Assembly: GCF_028682455.1 (NCBI RefSeq)
Contig: NZ_JANHLD010000002.1
Span: 1,302,001 to 1,366,000 of the forward strand
DNA: 64,000 bases
Reading direction: 5' to 3'
Origin: Pseudomonas putida
GTDB taxonomy: Bacteria; Pseudomonadota; Gammaproteobacteria; Pseudomonadales; Pseudomonadaceae
This document shows positions 17,116 through 25,885 of this stretch, piece after piece (position 1 is the first letter of the stretch; the number at the start of each line of letters is the position of its first letter). A program made the position numbers and the translations under genes. The notes beneath the pieces were generated by a model. That model did no database searches. It saw only the letters and a list, made by a program, of their open reading frames with translations, and was not told the DNA's origin.

Positions 17116-17838
17116 ATGAAAACTCTAAGTGTAAAACATCTAGCAGATAAAATATTTAGCCTCGCAGAAGACACTCAAGAGATATACGAAGAAGTAATCA
17201 GCAACTCCAAAGTACCATTTGACAGCCAAGACGCGCGCCTTGTCGCACTTGTTGGAATCAAGCTAGACCTACTTGCCTGCGCACATACACTCTCCCTAAG
17301 TAACAACTCAAAGATAAAGCTTCAAGAAGAGTCCCCAGAGAACTGGGAGCTAGAATACTGCAAGCTGGTCGAAAGCAACCAAACGGCAAAAAATGCCCAT
17401 GAAACCATTGAAACCTATTTCAAAAATACTCTGATAGTATCTATTCACTTCAAGATTGACAGCCTATTCAAAAACCTACTCAAATCACTAGATGAAGATA
17501 ACAACAACATTTTTCATGAGAGCGCAAAAAAACTTTTAGCGAAATGCGGAACTGAAAATACAGAACACTTCCTTAACTGCCTCTCAGCTCTTACGTACAT
17601 TCGCAACTCCCTCCACGCAAATGGAGTACATCACGGCAAACCGCTGCGCCTCGAAATAGACGGATTTGAGTATGTTTTCTTAGATAACTCTGTAGTCACA
17701 TGCGCAGGCTGGGCACACATAGAGGCCATAACTATAGCAAACCTGAAAAACATTAGAGCCTTACTAAACTCTAGTAGTTTGTCCAGCATCAGCCAGCCAA
17801 TTCGCGATGAATTTTCATTCGGCCGAGAATACCACTAA
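17116..17838 (+). CDS. AT-rich accessory protein with a HEPN-like motif
   Basis: 240-aa mostly helical protein starting MKTLSVKHLADKIFS; the frame is open upstream but without a site. Its base composition is far AT-richer than the phage genes around it, which marks recent acquisition. The segment LTYIRNSLHANGVHHGKPL resembles the RN...H active-site helix of HEPN ribonuclease domains, seen in abortive-infection and toxin proteins. It lies between the cos candidate and the portal gene, a place where such phages carry extra genes. Ribonuclease function is inference; no antitoxin gene is obvious. Confidence 0.6.
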   Translation: MKTLSVKHLADKIFSLAEDTQEIYEEVISNSKVPFDSQDARLVALVGIKLDLLACAHTLSLSNNSKIKLQEESPENWELEYCKLVESNQTAKNAHETIETYFKNTLIVSIHFKIDSLFKNLLKSLDEDNNNIFHESAKKLLAKCGTENTEHFLNCLSALTYIRNSLHANGVHHGKPLRLEIDGFEYVFLDNSVVTCAGWAHIEAITIANLKNIRALLNSSSLSSISQPIRDEFSFGREYH

Positions 17839-18059
17839 ACAAACATCAAGCCGGGGGAGATCCCGCCAACCCCAAACTTAACTTTTTGCAAAGCAAGATA
17901 ATTCGAAAAGTGAGAAGCATACAACTTCTTCGCCAAGCCACTCACTGCCACATGAATGATACTGTTGATCAGCAGCGCAACCGGAGTAAGGCTGAATTGA
18001 TGCCCCCCGATCTCAGCCCTGATCGCGCGGACTAAGCAACTATTGTAGGAGTCAAAAAC

Positions 18060-18317
18060 ATGCCCGATATTCATGGGAAACGAATAGACGCAGAGAGGCT
18101 TGAGTCCGTGCTGGAGGATGCGCGACTTTCTATCTCAAACACTGATCGCGGTTTCGGGGCATTTCACGCTGCCGGTTACGCGAGAGGAGCTATTGAAACT
18201 CTTCGCCACCTGGGCGTGCTCAGCGCGAAGGAGTTCGGGCAGCTGGAGCACAAAGTAATGATTGCCGAGGCTGATGCCGATGTGGATGCTTCATTTGGCG
18301 AAGACTTGTACGACTAG
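18060..18317 (+). CDS. Small phage protein of unknown function
   Basis: 85-aa acidic protein (starts MPDIHGKRIDAERLE) with AGGAG eight bases before the ATG. Predicted helical (LESVLEDARLSISN; GAIETLRHLGVLSAKEFGQLEHKV). No family recognised. It is in the left accessory cluster of the prophage; the 220 bases before it hold no supported gene. Confidence 0.55.
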   Translation: MPDIHGKRIDAERLESVLEDARLSISNTDRGFGAFHAAGYARGAIETLRHLGVLSAKEFGQLEHKVMIAEADADVDASFGEDLYD

Positions 18318-18400
18318 GCCCCGGCATAGTGTCGGTACTTGGGGAATAATCGGCAACCTGATCACCCAGGAAGAGGCGGCCAGAATTCAGGAGAGAATTA

Positions 18401-18859
18401 ATGGAGTGGCTAGCGAAGCTGTTCGAGGACGCTGACTGAGGTGTCCGAATTCCGGCATATGCCGGACTCGTACTCTCAATCTGGGCGCTCTGGAGAGGAC
18501 GGACAGTCGTGAAGGTGCGGCTAGGTGATGATCCACGGGACAGCACGATCGTGATCAGAAACCTCAGTCCGCATGCGATCGAGATCACCACCATCGGTCT
18601 GGTTGAAGCGGATGGCAGCCTTACCAAGTGGGCTGAGGATCTGGGTTTTAATGATGATTTGCCGAAGCAGATCGACGCACGATCTGAGCTGGTTCTTCAG
18701 CTCGATCTGGACATGACGACTAGGCTCGCGTACGAGCAAAAAATCCGCGGCCGTTGCGGTTGCTATGTGCGTATAGCTGGTGGAAAGGTTTACGCTGACC
18801 CCGGAAGATTTCAGCGGTGGAGGTGGCGATCACTTGGCAAGAAACCCATCGGTCTCTGA
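18401..18859 (+). pseudogene. Membrane-anchored phage protein split by an in-frame TGA
   Basis: An ATG at 18401 with a strong GGAGAG site starts MEWLAKLFEDAD, then TGA at 18437-18439. The same frame continues without another stop to 18859: a hydrophobic span (AYAGLVLSIWALWRG), then VVKVRLGDDPRDSTIVIRNLS and a beta-rich domain. A GTG at 18509 could restart translation of the last 116 codons but would lose the membrane span. Read as one gene it would be a 152-codon membrane protein. A nonsense mutation is the simplest explanation. Confidence 0.55.
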
Positions 18860-18935
18860 CCGTTCGCCTCGAATTCATTCACAACCAGACCGAAAAAGCC
18901 GCCTCAATGCGCGGCTTTTCTGTTTCGGGTGTTGC

Positions 18936-19979
18936 TCAGCTTGCACTGTTCGCTGGCAACTCATATGGGTTGAACCGGATTACCTCTTCCCCTAGCCATT
19001 CGTTGATCTGCAGCAGCCTGGCCTGCTCGGGTTCCAGCTCGTTCACCGCCCACACCTGGGTCGCCTCACGCACCGAACCAAAGCCGCCAGAGTTCTGAGG
19101 TACAACGCCCATCAACTGCGGCGGGATCCGCAGCATGGCCAGTTGATCGTCGCGGCTGATGTTCTTGATCGCGCCGAAGTCGTCCTTCGCCGCCACCTCA
19201 CTGATCGGGATGAGCTGGATGCCGTCTTTCTTGCCGTTGGGCGCGTACATGAACAGGTTGCGGAAATTGCCCGGCCCCTTGCTGCTCTTCATCGCCGTGC
19301 GCAGGTCGTCGACAAAGTCTTCATTCTGGGCAGCGTCGGTCATGTACAAGATGAAACCCGCGTGGCTACCGTTCTGGTAGTACTTGCGGCGGAAAAGCGT
19401 TGCCGCCTCGTTGAGCAGCGCGGCCTGCAGCGCTGGCAACCATTCCGGCAGGCCGTACACCTCCTGGTTGATGTCGGCCACCCGTAGATGGCAGATGCTG
19501 CCAGCCCTGAACTCGTGCTCATCACGCCAGCCGCGCACCTGGTAGTAGGTTTCCAGATCCGCACCTCGGCGCATGTACTTCGCCAGGCAAGGTAGAAGCC
19601 CAATCGCCCGGCCGAGCATGTTGTCGCGCTTCTCCAGGTACAGATTGCCCGACCACCCCAGGTCCATGATGATCTGCTCGAAAGCCTGCCGGCTCAGCAG
19701 CTTGTGGGGAATGAAGGTCCGGGCCAGGGCGTTGCGCTTGAAGATCAGCCCAGACTGCAGATAAACGCTGGCTTTCGACGAGCGGGCCAGGCCTTCCAGC
19801 GAGACAGGTGGCTCATACCATCTACCGTTGAGGTAGCACTCCAGGTAATCCAGGATCTCGCGCCCGTCCAGGACCGGTACCGGATCGCCAAAGGTGAAGG
19901 CTTCGGCTCGGGCATTGGGGCTGGCGAGCAGCTCACCAGCCGGCGCCGGCGCGGCGCCGGACAGATCGATGTTGCTCAT
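18936..19979 (-). CDS. Q: Phage portal protein, P2 gpQ-like
   Basis: 347-aa portal of the P2 family, forming the dodecameric ring at the capsid vertex through which DNA enters and the tail joins. Family stretches include PPVSLEGLARSSKASVYLQS, YYQNGSHAGFILYMTDAAQ and GVVPQNSGGFGSVREATQV. It is transcribed with P and away from the capsid genes, as in P2, and its ATG sits against the end of P. Confidence 0.95.
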   Translation of the reverse strand: MSNIDLSGAAPAPAGELLASPNARAEAFTFGDPVPVLDGREILDYLECYLNGRWYEPPVSLEGLARSSKASVYLQSGLIFKRNALARTFIPHKLLSRQAFEQIIMDLGWSGNLYLEKRDNMLGRAIGLLPCLAKYMRRGADLETYYQVRGWRDEHEFRAGSICHLRVADINQEVYGLPEWLPALQAALLNEAATLFRRKYYQNGSHAGFILYMTDAAQNEDFVDDLRTAMKSSKGPGNFRNLFMYAPNGKKDGIQLIPISEVAAKDDFGAIKNISRDDQLAMLRIPPQLMGVVPQNSGGFGSVREATQVWAVNELEPEQARLLQINEWLGEEVIRFNPYELPANSAS

Positions 19980-21730
19980 CAGAAGATCTCCATGATGCGT
20001 GTGTTGGTAGCGGTCTGCCCTTCGAGCGGCTCGTTGTGCAGCGCGTGGAACAGTGCCCAGGCCAAGTCGGCGTGGCCAGTGGCTTCGTTACGGCCTGCGG
20101 TGTAAGTGAATTGGCGGCCACCAGGTGTGATGGTTTTGCGGATAGCCATGAGGGACTGCGCCACATCTGTCGCGCCGGCATCGAACTCCAGCCGGCCCTT
20201 GCTGATGACGTCCCACGCCTTCATCACCAAACGGGTTTTGACCTCTGGGTTGTAGGCGAAGGTGCGAAGCGCTGGGAAGAACTGGCGCACCAGCTGGGCC
20301 ACGGCGCTGCCCATACCCGTTGTGTCGATACCGATGTAGGCCACGTTGTAGCGCCTGGTGATCTGGCGGATCGTCTCGGCCTGCGAGTTGAAGTCCATCC
20401 CGCGGAACTGGTGCTTCTCCAACAGGAAGAACTTCCCGCCCGGCACCAACGGAGGCGCGAGCACCACCAGGCCGGCGGAGTCTCCGGTTTCCGCCGGGTC
20501 GTACCCAACCCATACCGGTCGCTCTCCGTATGGCCTAGCAGCGAACGGGCTGTATCCGGGCCAGTCCCAACTTTCCACCATGCAGGGCTGCAGCATGCTG
20601 AGCGGGAAAATACTCGCGCCGTCATCCACGAACTGGCACATGAGCAGGTTCTGAAACGCTGCGGCATCGTACTCAAGTCGCAGCTCATCCAGGTCGAACA
20701 GGTCGCAGCCCCTGGCTTCGGCGTCCATGATCGTGACGATCTGCCGCCAGATCTTGTCCTCGCACAGCCGCCCCTGCTGCAGGGCCTCGTGGGTCACATC
20801 CAGCTGGATGTGCTGCGCGGTAGGTTTACCCTTGTTGATCCGTTCGCCGGTCCACCAGGTGTAGGCCGGATGCGCCATGCTGCTTGGCGTCGAAAAATAT
20901 GTTTTACGCCACTTCTTGTGCAGCGCCATGCCCGAGGCCACTTTGTTGATCTCGGCGAAGCCGTGCACCCAGAAGAACTCGTCGAAGTAGAAATTGCCGG
21001 ACCGACCCTGGGCGGTGCGGAAGTTCGTACCCAGGAAATGCAGCTCGGCGTTGTTCCAGAGCACGATGGGGTCGCCGGTCAGCTTGATGCCCAGCACCTC
21101 ATTGAGGAAGGCTTGCATGTACGTTTTGAACTGGTGCGCCTGGGCCTTGCTGGCCGACAGGAAAATCTGGTTACGACCTGTGGTGATGGCGTCGATCAGC
21201 GCTTCCCGCGCGAAATAGAACGTTGCGCCGATCTGCCGGCTTTTGAGGATCATCCGGGTGCGCTGATTGCCAGCACGGTACCAGTCGAGCTGGTAGTCGA
21301 AACAGCTGTCGCGGAAGGCGTCGACCAGTTTCTCGATCTGCTCCTCATCCAGTTCGTTGCGCTTGGCCTGCTTCTTCGGCCCTTCGTTGCGCTTGGCGAT
21401 GTTCGGGTTTAAGTCGGTTTCGGTACCGCCCCCCTGATACCGCTGAATGCGTGCCTGCCGCTCCAGCTGCCGATGCAGAAGGTCGATTTCTTTGAAGTCG
21501 CCGCTGGTCTTGCCGTCTTTCAGGATCAGCTGCACCAGCCGCGCTTCCAGGGCGCCGCCAATACGCTCGACGTTGTCGGCCCGATCCCATTCATCTCGGG
21601 CCTTCCAGCTGTGGACGGTCTTCTCCTTCTCGTCGAGATAATCGGCGATATCGGTGATGCGCCACCCAGTCCAGTACATGAACTTGGCTTGGCGGCGCGG
21701 ATCGGTCGTGGGTTGGGTGGTAGTGTTCAT
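19979..21730 (-). CDS. P: Terminase large subunit (ATPase), P2 gpP-like
   Basis: 583 aa from the ATG at 21730 (starts MNTTTQPTTDPRR); the frame upstream overlaps the oppositely oriented scaffold gene. An N-terminal HTH region (FMYWTGWRITDIADYLDE) is followed by the ATPase (LKSRQIGATFYFA as the Walker-A-like segment, NFYFDEFFWV as Walker B) and an RNase-H-like nuclease (GYDPAETGDSAGLVVL; GIDTTGMG). It drives DNA packaging and cleaves cos together with gpM. Confidence 0.95.
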   Translation of the reverse strand: MNTTTQPTTDPRRQAKFMYWTGWRITDIADYLDEKEKTVHSWKARDEWDRADNVERIGGALEARLVQLILKDGKTSGDFKEIDLLHRQLERQARIQRYQGGGTETDLNPNIAKRNEGPKKQAKRNELDEEQIEKLVDAFRDSCFDYQLDWYRAGNQRTRMILKSRQIGATFYFAREALIDAITTGRNQIFLSASKAQAHQFKTYMQAFLNEVLGIKLTGDPIVLWNNAELHFLGTNFRTAQGRSGNFYFDEFFWVHGFAEINKVASGMALHKKWRKTYFSTPSSMAHPAYTWWTGERINKGKPTAQHIQLDVTHEALQQGRLCEDKIWRQIVTIMDAEARGCDLFDLDELRLEYDAAAFQNLLMCQFVDDGASIFPLSMLQPCMVESWDWPGYSPFAARPYGERPVWVGYDPAETGDSAGLVVLAPPLVPGGKFFLLEKHQFRGMDFNSQAETIRQITRRYNVAYIGIDTTGMGSAVAQLVRQFFPALRTFAYNPEVKTRLVMKAWDVISKGRLEFDAGATDVAQSLMAIRKTITPGGRQFTYTAGRNEATGHADLAWALFHALHNEPLEGQTATNTRIMEIF

Positions 21731-21881
21731 GGCGCCGATGCTGCCGCTCGCGCGCGTATTCACCCACAGGCGCCCCCTGTAGCCCGCAGGCCTACAAGTG
21801 CAGCGCGTTGCCGTATAGCAGCCCGCTGCGGACCATGCCCTCATCGCAAGGCACAACGCCACCGCACTGAGGACAGCCCGC

Positions 21882-22730
21882 ATGGCAGCAAGCAAGAAAT
21901 TCCGCAGCAAGTTCTTCCGCGTCGCCGTTGAAGGCGCAACCACTGACGGCCGCACCATCGAGCGCCAGTGGCTGGTGGACGCTGCCGAAACCTACAACCC
22001 CAACACCTACGGCGCTCGCGTCTGGCTCGAACACTTCCGCAGCGTGCTGCCAGACGGCCCGTTCAAGGCCTACGGCGACGTCGTGGCACTGAAAACCGAG
22101 GAAGTCGAGATCGCCGGCAAGAAGAAGCTGGCCCTGTTCGCCCAGATCGAGCCTACCGCCGACCTGATCGCCCTGAACAAGGCCCGTCAGAAAATCTTCA
22201 CCAGCATCGAGATCCGCCCGAAGTTCGCAGACACCGGCCGCGCCTACCTGGACGGCATCGCCGTAACTGACACCCCGGCAAGCCTGGGCACTGAGATGCT
22301 TACCTTCAGCGCCCAGCATCCCGACGCCAACCCACTCAAAGCGCGAAAAAATGACCCGGACAACCTGTTCTCCGAGGCCATCGAAATAGCGCTTGAATTC
22401 GAGGAAATCACCGACAGCGAGAGCAAGGTCGCCGGCCTGTTCTCACGGGTGATGGAAGCCCTCGGCAAGAGCAAGGAAAAAGCTGTCAAGGATGACGCCC
22501 AGTTCTCCGAGCTGACTGAGGCCATCGAGGCTCTGGCCACGCACGCCAAGGAACAGGGCGAAGCGTTCACCGAGGAGGTGGCCGCTCGCACTGACCTGGT
22601 CGAGAAGGTCACCAAGCTGACCGCCGACTTTAACGACCTGGTCAAACGCCTCGGCGATACCGAAGACCACAACCAAAAGCACCGTCCACCGGCCACCGGT
22701 GGCGACGGCAAAGTGCTGACCCAGTTCTGA
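21882..22730 (+). CDS. O: Capsid scaffold/protease, P2 gpO-like
   Basis: 282-aa scaffold that directs procapsid assembly and processes head proteins by its serine protease domain (N-terminal about 150 residues: RVAVEGATTDGRTIERQWL; SIEIRPKFADTGRAYLDG). The C-terminal half is a coiled-coil-like helical scaffold (ELTEAIEALATHAKEQGEAF). It is divergent from P, with a 150-base promoter gap for the rightward head operon. Confidence 0.94.
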   Translation: MAASKKFRSKFFRVAVEGATTDGRTIERQWLVDAAETYNPNTYGARVWLEHFRSVLPDGPFKAYGDVVALKTEEVEIAGKKKLALFAQIEPTADLIALNKARQKIFTSIEIRPKFADTGRAYLDGIAVTDTPASLGTEMLTFSAQHPDANPLKARKNDPDNLFSEAIEIALEFEEITDSESKVAGLFSRVMEALGKSKEKAVKDDAQFSELTEAIEALATHAKEQGEAFTEEVAARTDLVEKVTKLTADFNDLVKRLGDTEDHNQKHRPPATGGDGKVLTQF

Positions 22731-22763
22731 TCTCACACAGCCTGAATACCCGGAGAACACACA

Positions 22764-23834
22764 ATGCGTAACGCAACTCGTATCGTCTTTACCGCCCTGG
22801 CCGCGCAGATTGCGCTGGTCAACGGAGTGGCCAGTGCCACCGAAAAATTTAACGTTGCCCCCACCGTGCAGCAGGCCCTGGAAAAGGCCACCCAGGAATC
22901 GTCGGCCTTCCTGAAAGCGATCAACGTGATCGGCGTAGACGAGCAGCAAGGCGAAGCTCTGCTCGCAGGCGTAAATGGTCCTGTGGCCAGCCGCACCAAC
23001 ACCGGGGCGGGTAACCGCCGCAATCCGGCCAACGTCGCCGAAATGTCCAAGGACAGCTACAACTGCGTACAAACCAACTTCGACACTTCGTTCCCTTACG
23101 CATTGCTCGATGCCTGGGCCAAGTTCCCTGAGTTCCAGGTACTGCTGACCAATGCCATCGTCGAGCGCCAGGCGCTTGACCGCATCATGATCGGCTTCAA
23201 CGGCACTTCCGTTGCTGTTGCGACCGACCGCGCTGCCAACCCGCTGCTGCAGGACGTAAACAAGGGCTGGCTGCAGAAGATCCGTGAAGGCGCGACCGAT
23301 CGCGTCCTGGACGAAGGCGCGGTCGAAGGCAAGATCCGCGTGGGTGCAACCAAGGTCGTCAAGGTGGCTGGCGTCGATACCGAGATCAGCGGCGACTATC
23401 AGACCCTCGACGGTGTGGTGTTTGACGCGATCCAGATGCTCGACCCGTGGCATCGCTCTCGCCCTGACCTGGTTGTCTTGGTCAGTCGCGACCTGATGCA
23501 CGACAAGCTCCTCAAGGCCGTTGAGAAAGGCTCTGCCTCCAACCAGGAAGAAAACGCGGCACAGGAAATCGTCAGCCGCGCCCGTCTCGGCGGCTTGCCG
23601 GTCGTCGATGCTCCATTCCTCCCCGCCGGTACCGTGCTGGTCACCTTCCTGAAAAACCTGTCCATTTACTGGCAGGAAGGCGCACGCCGCCGTCACCTCA
23701 AGGACGAGCCCGAGTTCGATCGAATCGCCGACTACCAGTCCAGCAACGACGCCTACGTCATCGAAGACTTCGGCGCTGTTGCCCTGGTGGAGAACATCGA
23801 AGCCCTGACCTACCCGGCCCCGACCGAGGCGTAA
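22764..23834 (+). CDS. N: Major capsid protein, P2 gpN-like
   Basis: 356-aa HK97-fold coat protein of the P2 type. Recognisable parts are FNVAPTVQQALEKATQESSA near the N-terminus, which is removed on maturation, and VVLVSRDLMHDKLL and LSIYWQEGARRRHLKDEPEF near the end. A GGAG precedes the ATG. It lies between scaffold O and terminase M, as in P2. Confidence 0.95.
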   Translation: MRNATRIVFTALAAQIALVNGVASATEKFNVAPTVQQALEKATQESSAFLKAINVIGVDEQQGEALLAGVNGPVASRTNTGAGNRRNPANVAEMSKDSYNCVQTNFDTSFPYALLDAWAKFPEFQVLLTNAIVERQALDRIMIGFNGTSVAVATDRAANPLLQDVNKGWLQKIREGATDRVLDEGAVEGKIRVGATKVVKVAGVDTEISGDYQTLDGVVFDAIQMLDPWHRSRPDLVVLVSRDLMHDKLLKAVEKGSASNQEENAAQEIVSRARLGGLPVVDAPFLPAGTVLVTFLKNLSIYWQEGARRRHLKDEPEFDRIADYQSSNDAYVIEDFGAVALVENIEALTYPAPTEA

Positions 23835-23837
23835 CCC

Positions 23838-24539
23838 ATGGGACTGACCCTCTCGCAACAAAACCAGCTGCGTAAGCGAGCCGCCAAGGAAGCGGCCAGC
23901 GCAGCGCCGGCTGCCCTGATGGAAGGGCTCAATCAATACGAGTTGATGCTCGCCAAGCTGCAGCAGGATCAGCTGCGACTGCGGCAGATCCAATCGATTC
24001 AGAGCAAGTGTCTGCTGAAGGCGCAGCTGATTGGCGAGTACAAGCCCTATATCGACGGCGTGTTAGCGTCGGGCCGCGGTGCTCAAGATGATGTGGTTAC
24101 CACCATCATGCTGTGGCGCTTCGACGCCGGCGACTGGGAAGCGGGCCTCGATGTAGCGGCCTATGTCCTGGAGCATGGCCTGAAGATGGCCAACCGCTTT
24201 GATCGCACCAGCGGCTGCCTGATCGCCGAAGAGATCGCTGAAAACGCCCTCAAGGCCCAGAAAGCGGACAAGCCGTTCCCAATCGAGACCCTGTTGCGAA
24301 CCGCTGAGCTCACGAAAGATCAGGACATGCCAGATGAGGTCAGCGCCAAGCTCAAACTGGCACTGGCCCGGGCAACGCTGCAGGGCCTGGATCCAAGGAA
24401 CCCCGGCCAACCAGGACAACTGCAACGCGGCATCGACCTGCTCAAGCGTGCGATCGAGCAGGACGCCCATTGCGGCGGCAAGAAAGAACTGGAGAGCGCT
24501 GAGCGTCTCCTCAAGAAACTCGCTGGCCCCGCCAGCTAA
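23838..24539 (+). CDS. M: Terminase small subunit/endonuclease, P2 gpM-like
   Basis: 233-aa partner of gpP that recognises and cuts cos. Family landmarks are NQYELMLAKLQQDQLRLRQIQS, the central VTTIMLWRFDAGDWEAGLDVA and the Lys-rich C-terminus. It starts three bases after the capsid gene stop. Confidence 0.93.
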   Translation: MGLTLSQQNQLRKRAAKEAASAAPAALMEGLNQYELMLAKLQQDQLRLRQIQSIQSKCLLKAQLIGEYKPYIDGVLASGRGAQDDVVTTIMLWRFDAGDWEAGLDVAAYVLEHGLKMANRFDRTSGCLIAEEIAENALKAQKADKPFPIETLLRTAELTKDQDMPDEVSAKLKLALARATLQGLDPRNPGQPGQLQRGIDLLKRAIEQDAHCGGKKELESAERLLKKLAGPAS

Positions 24540-24636
24540 CCGAGCGTCCCACGCAACCCGGCGGCTCGGGGCGGATCAGCGGCCATTGGCTCAGCTGTGA
24601 AGTCCCGACCACCGCCGACCTATTCAGAGCGCGACC

Positions 24637-25113
24637 ATGAGCGGATTCATTGCCGGCGGCCAGGTGACGAGCGAATCGGTACCGGGAACCCACATCAACA
24701 GCCACCCCTTCTGGCCGTCTATTGACCTGGACAAGCTGCGGGAAACCCTGCGCATCGACTCCAGCGTCACCCCTGCCCGCCTCGAAACTGCCGTTGTCGC
24801 GGCGATCATCAGCATCAATCGGGATCTGGCCAAGTGGCGAGTAGCCCGGCAAGCCGAGGGTTTCACCGCCCTGGCCGGTGTTCCAGATGACGACCGCCTC
24901 ACCAACGTTGAGCGTGTGCACCTCTACGTGCGTGCCGTCGAATGCGCTGCTGGCGCCGAAGTCTGCGAGCGGTACCGCGGCTATGACACAGCAGCCAGCG
25001 GAGGCAAGAAAGCCGACGAGTCGGCGCCGACGATCGATGACTACCGCCGCGACCAGCGCTGGGCCGTCCGTGACTTCCTGGGCAGCTCACGCACTACTGT
25101 GGAGTTGCTGTGA
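24637..25113 (+). CDS. L: Head completion/stabilisation protein, P2 gpL-like
   Basis: 158-aa head-tail connector protein (starts MSGFIAGGQVTSE; RIDSSVTPARLETAVVAAII) that closes the filled head. The Pfam-type Phage_GPL features are clear by eye. It ends overlapping the next small gene by one base. Confidence 0.92.
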   Translation: MSGFIAGGQVTSESVPGTHINSHPFWPSIDLDKLRETLRIDSSVTPARLETAVVAAIISINRDLAKWRVARQAEGFTALAGVPDDDRLTNVERVHLYVRAVECAAGAEVCERYRGYDTAASGGKKADESAPTIDDYRRDQRWAVRDFLGSSRTTVELL

Positions 25114-25322
25114 TGAACAAACTGGAAACCATCGGCTGGAACGAGATCTCCCAGCGCGGGCTGCTGGCCCGCATCAACCGGGAAATCATGCATCCGCTGG
25201 GCCTGGCTGTTTGCCGCAACCCAGAAACAGGAGCGTCACCTGGTGCGATAGTCAGCGACAACGGCCCATGGGTTTACCCAGAGGACGTGGACGCCCTGGG
25301 CTCACCTGAGAGCAGCGACTAA
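25113..25322 (+). CDS. Small conserved prophage protein
   Basis: 69 aa from the ATG at 25113, overlapping the gpL stop (TGATG); a GTG one codon earlier is an alternative. It contains EISQRGLLARINREIMHPLG, typical of a small conserved protein found at this spot in Pseudomonas P2-like phages. Its end overlaps the gpX start. Function unknown. Confidence 0.7.
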   Translation: MNKLETIGWNEISQRGLLARINREIMHPLGLAVCRNPETGASPGAIVSDNGPWVYPEDVDALGSPESSD

Positions 25323-25534
25323 TGGCCGATCAACTGCGTACACGGCAAAACGAAACCGTCGACGCCGTCTGTTGGCGTCACTACGGCCGCACCGCTGGCG
25401 TGGTCGAGGCCGTACTCGAAGCCAACCCCGGCCTGGCCGGCCACGGGCCGGTGCTCCCGATCGGCCTCCTCATCAACATGCCCGAACAGCAAACGGCAGC
25501 CCCTGACCGCCAGATGGTGCAGCTGTGGGACTGA
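25322..25534 (+). CDS. X: Tail protein X
   Basis: 70-aa LysM-like tail protein of the P2 gpX family (TRQNETVDAVCWRHYGRTAGVV, then VLEANPGLAGHGPVLPIG), thought to help tail assembly by binding cell wall or tail tip. Its ATG overlaps the previous stop by one base. Confidence 0.92.
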   Translation: MADQLRTRQNETVDAVCWRHYGRTAGVVEAVLEANPGLAGHGPVLPIGLLINMPEQQTAAPDRQMVQLWD

Positions 25535-25570
25535 CTGCGCGCCTCAACCACCAACCATGGAAGGACACAC

Positions 25571-25885
25571 ATGCCTGACCGCCCCGAAACCTGGACCTGG
25601 CTCGCAGCCTGGCTGGAACACAACTGGCCCGCCCTGTATGCCGGCGGCCTGGCCATCGTTATTGCCGCCCTGCGGGTGATCTACGGCGGGGGCGGGATCC
25701 GCCGCATGGCCGTCGAAGCCCCGCTCTGTGGCGCATTGGCGCTATCGGCCAGCCACGGCTTGTCGCTGATCGGCATCCCAATCAGCGCAGCCCCGTTCTT
25801 CGGGGGCGTCATTGGCCTACTGGGCGTCGAGTTCACCCGTGCAACCGCGAAGAAGTTCTTCACCCGCAAAGAGGGAACAGCATGA
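25571..25885 (+). CDS. Holin
   Basis: 104-aa small membrane protein with about three hydrophobic segments (YAGGLAIVIAALRVIYG; CGALALSASHGLSLIGIPIS; FFGGVIGLLGVEF) and a basic C-terminus (KKFFTRKEG), as in holins of HP1/P2-like Pseudomonas phages and R-type pyocins. A good GGAAGGA site precedes it. It overlaps the endolysin gene by four bases; together they time and carry out lysis. Confidence 0.88.
   Translation: MPDRPETWTWLAAWLEHNWPALYAGGLAIVIAALRVIYGGGGIRRMAVEAPLCGALALSASHGLSLIGIPISAAPFFGGVIGLLGVEFTRATAKKFFTRKEGTA

Noticed and set aside
17835..18074. 79-codon minus-strand frame
   Set aside because: No ribosome binding site and it overlaps the leader of the better supported gene at 18060.
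22443..23993. 516-codon minus-strand frame across capsid genes
   Set aside because: Antisense to scaffold and major capsid genes; no ribosome binding site or family.
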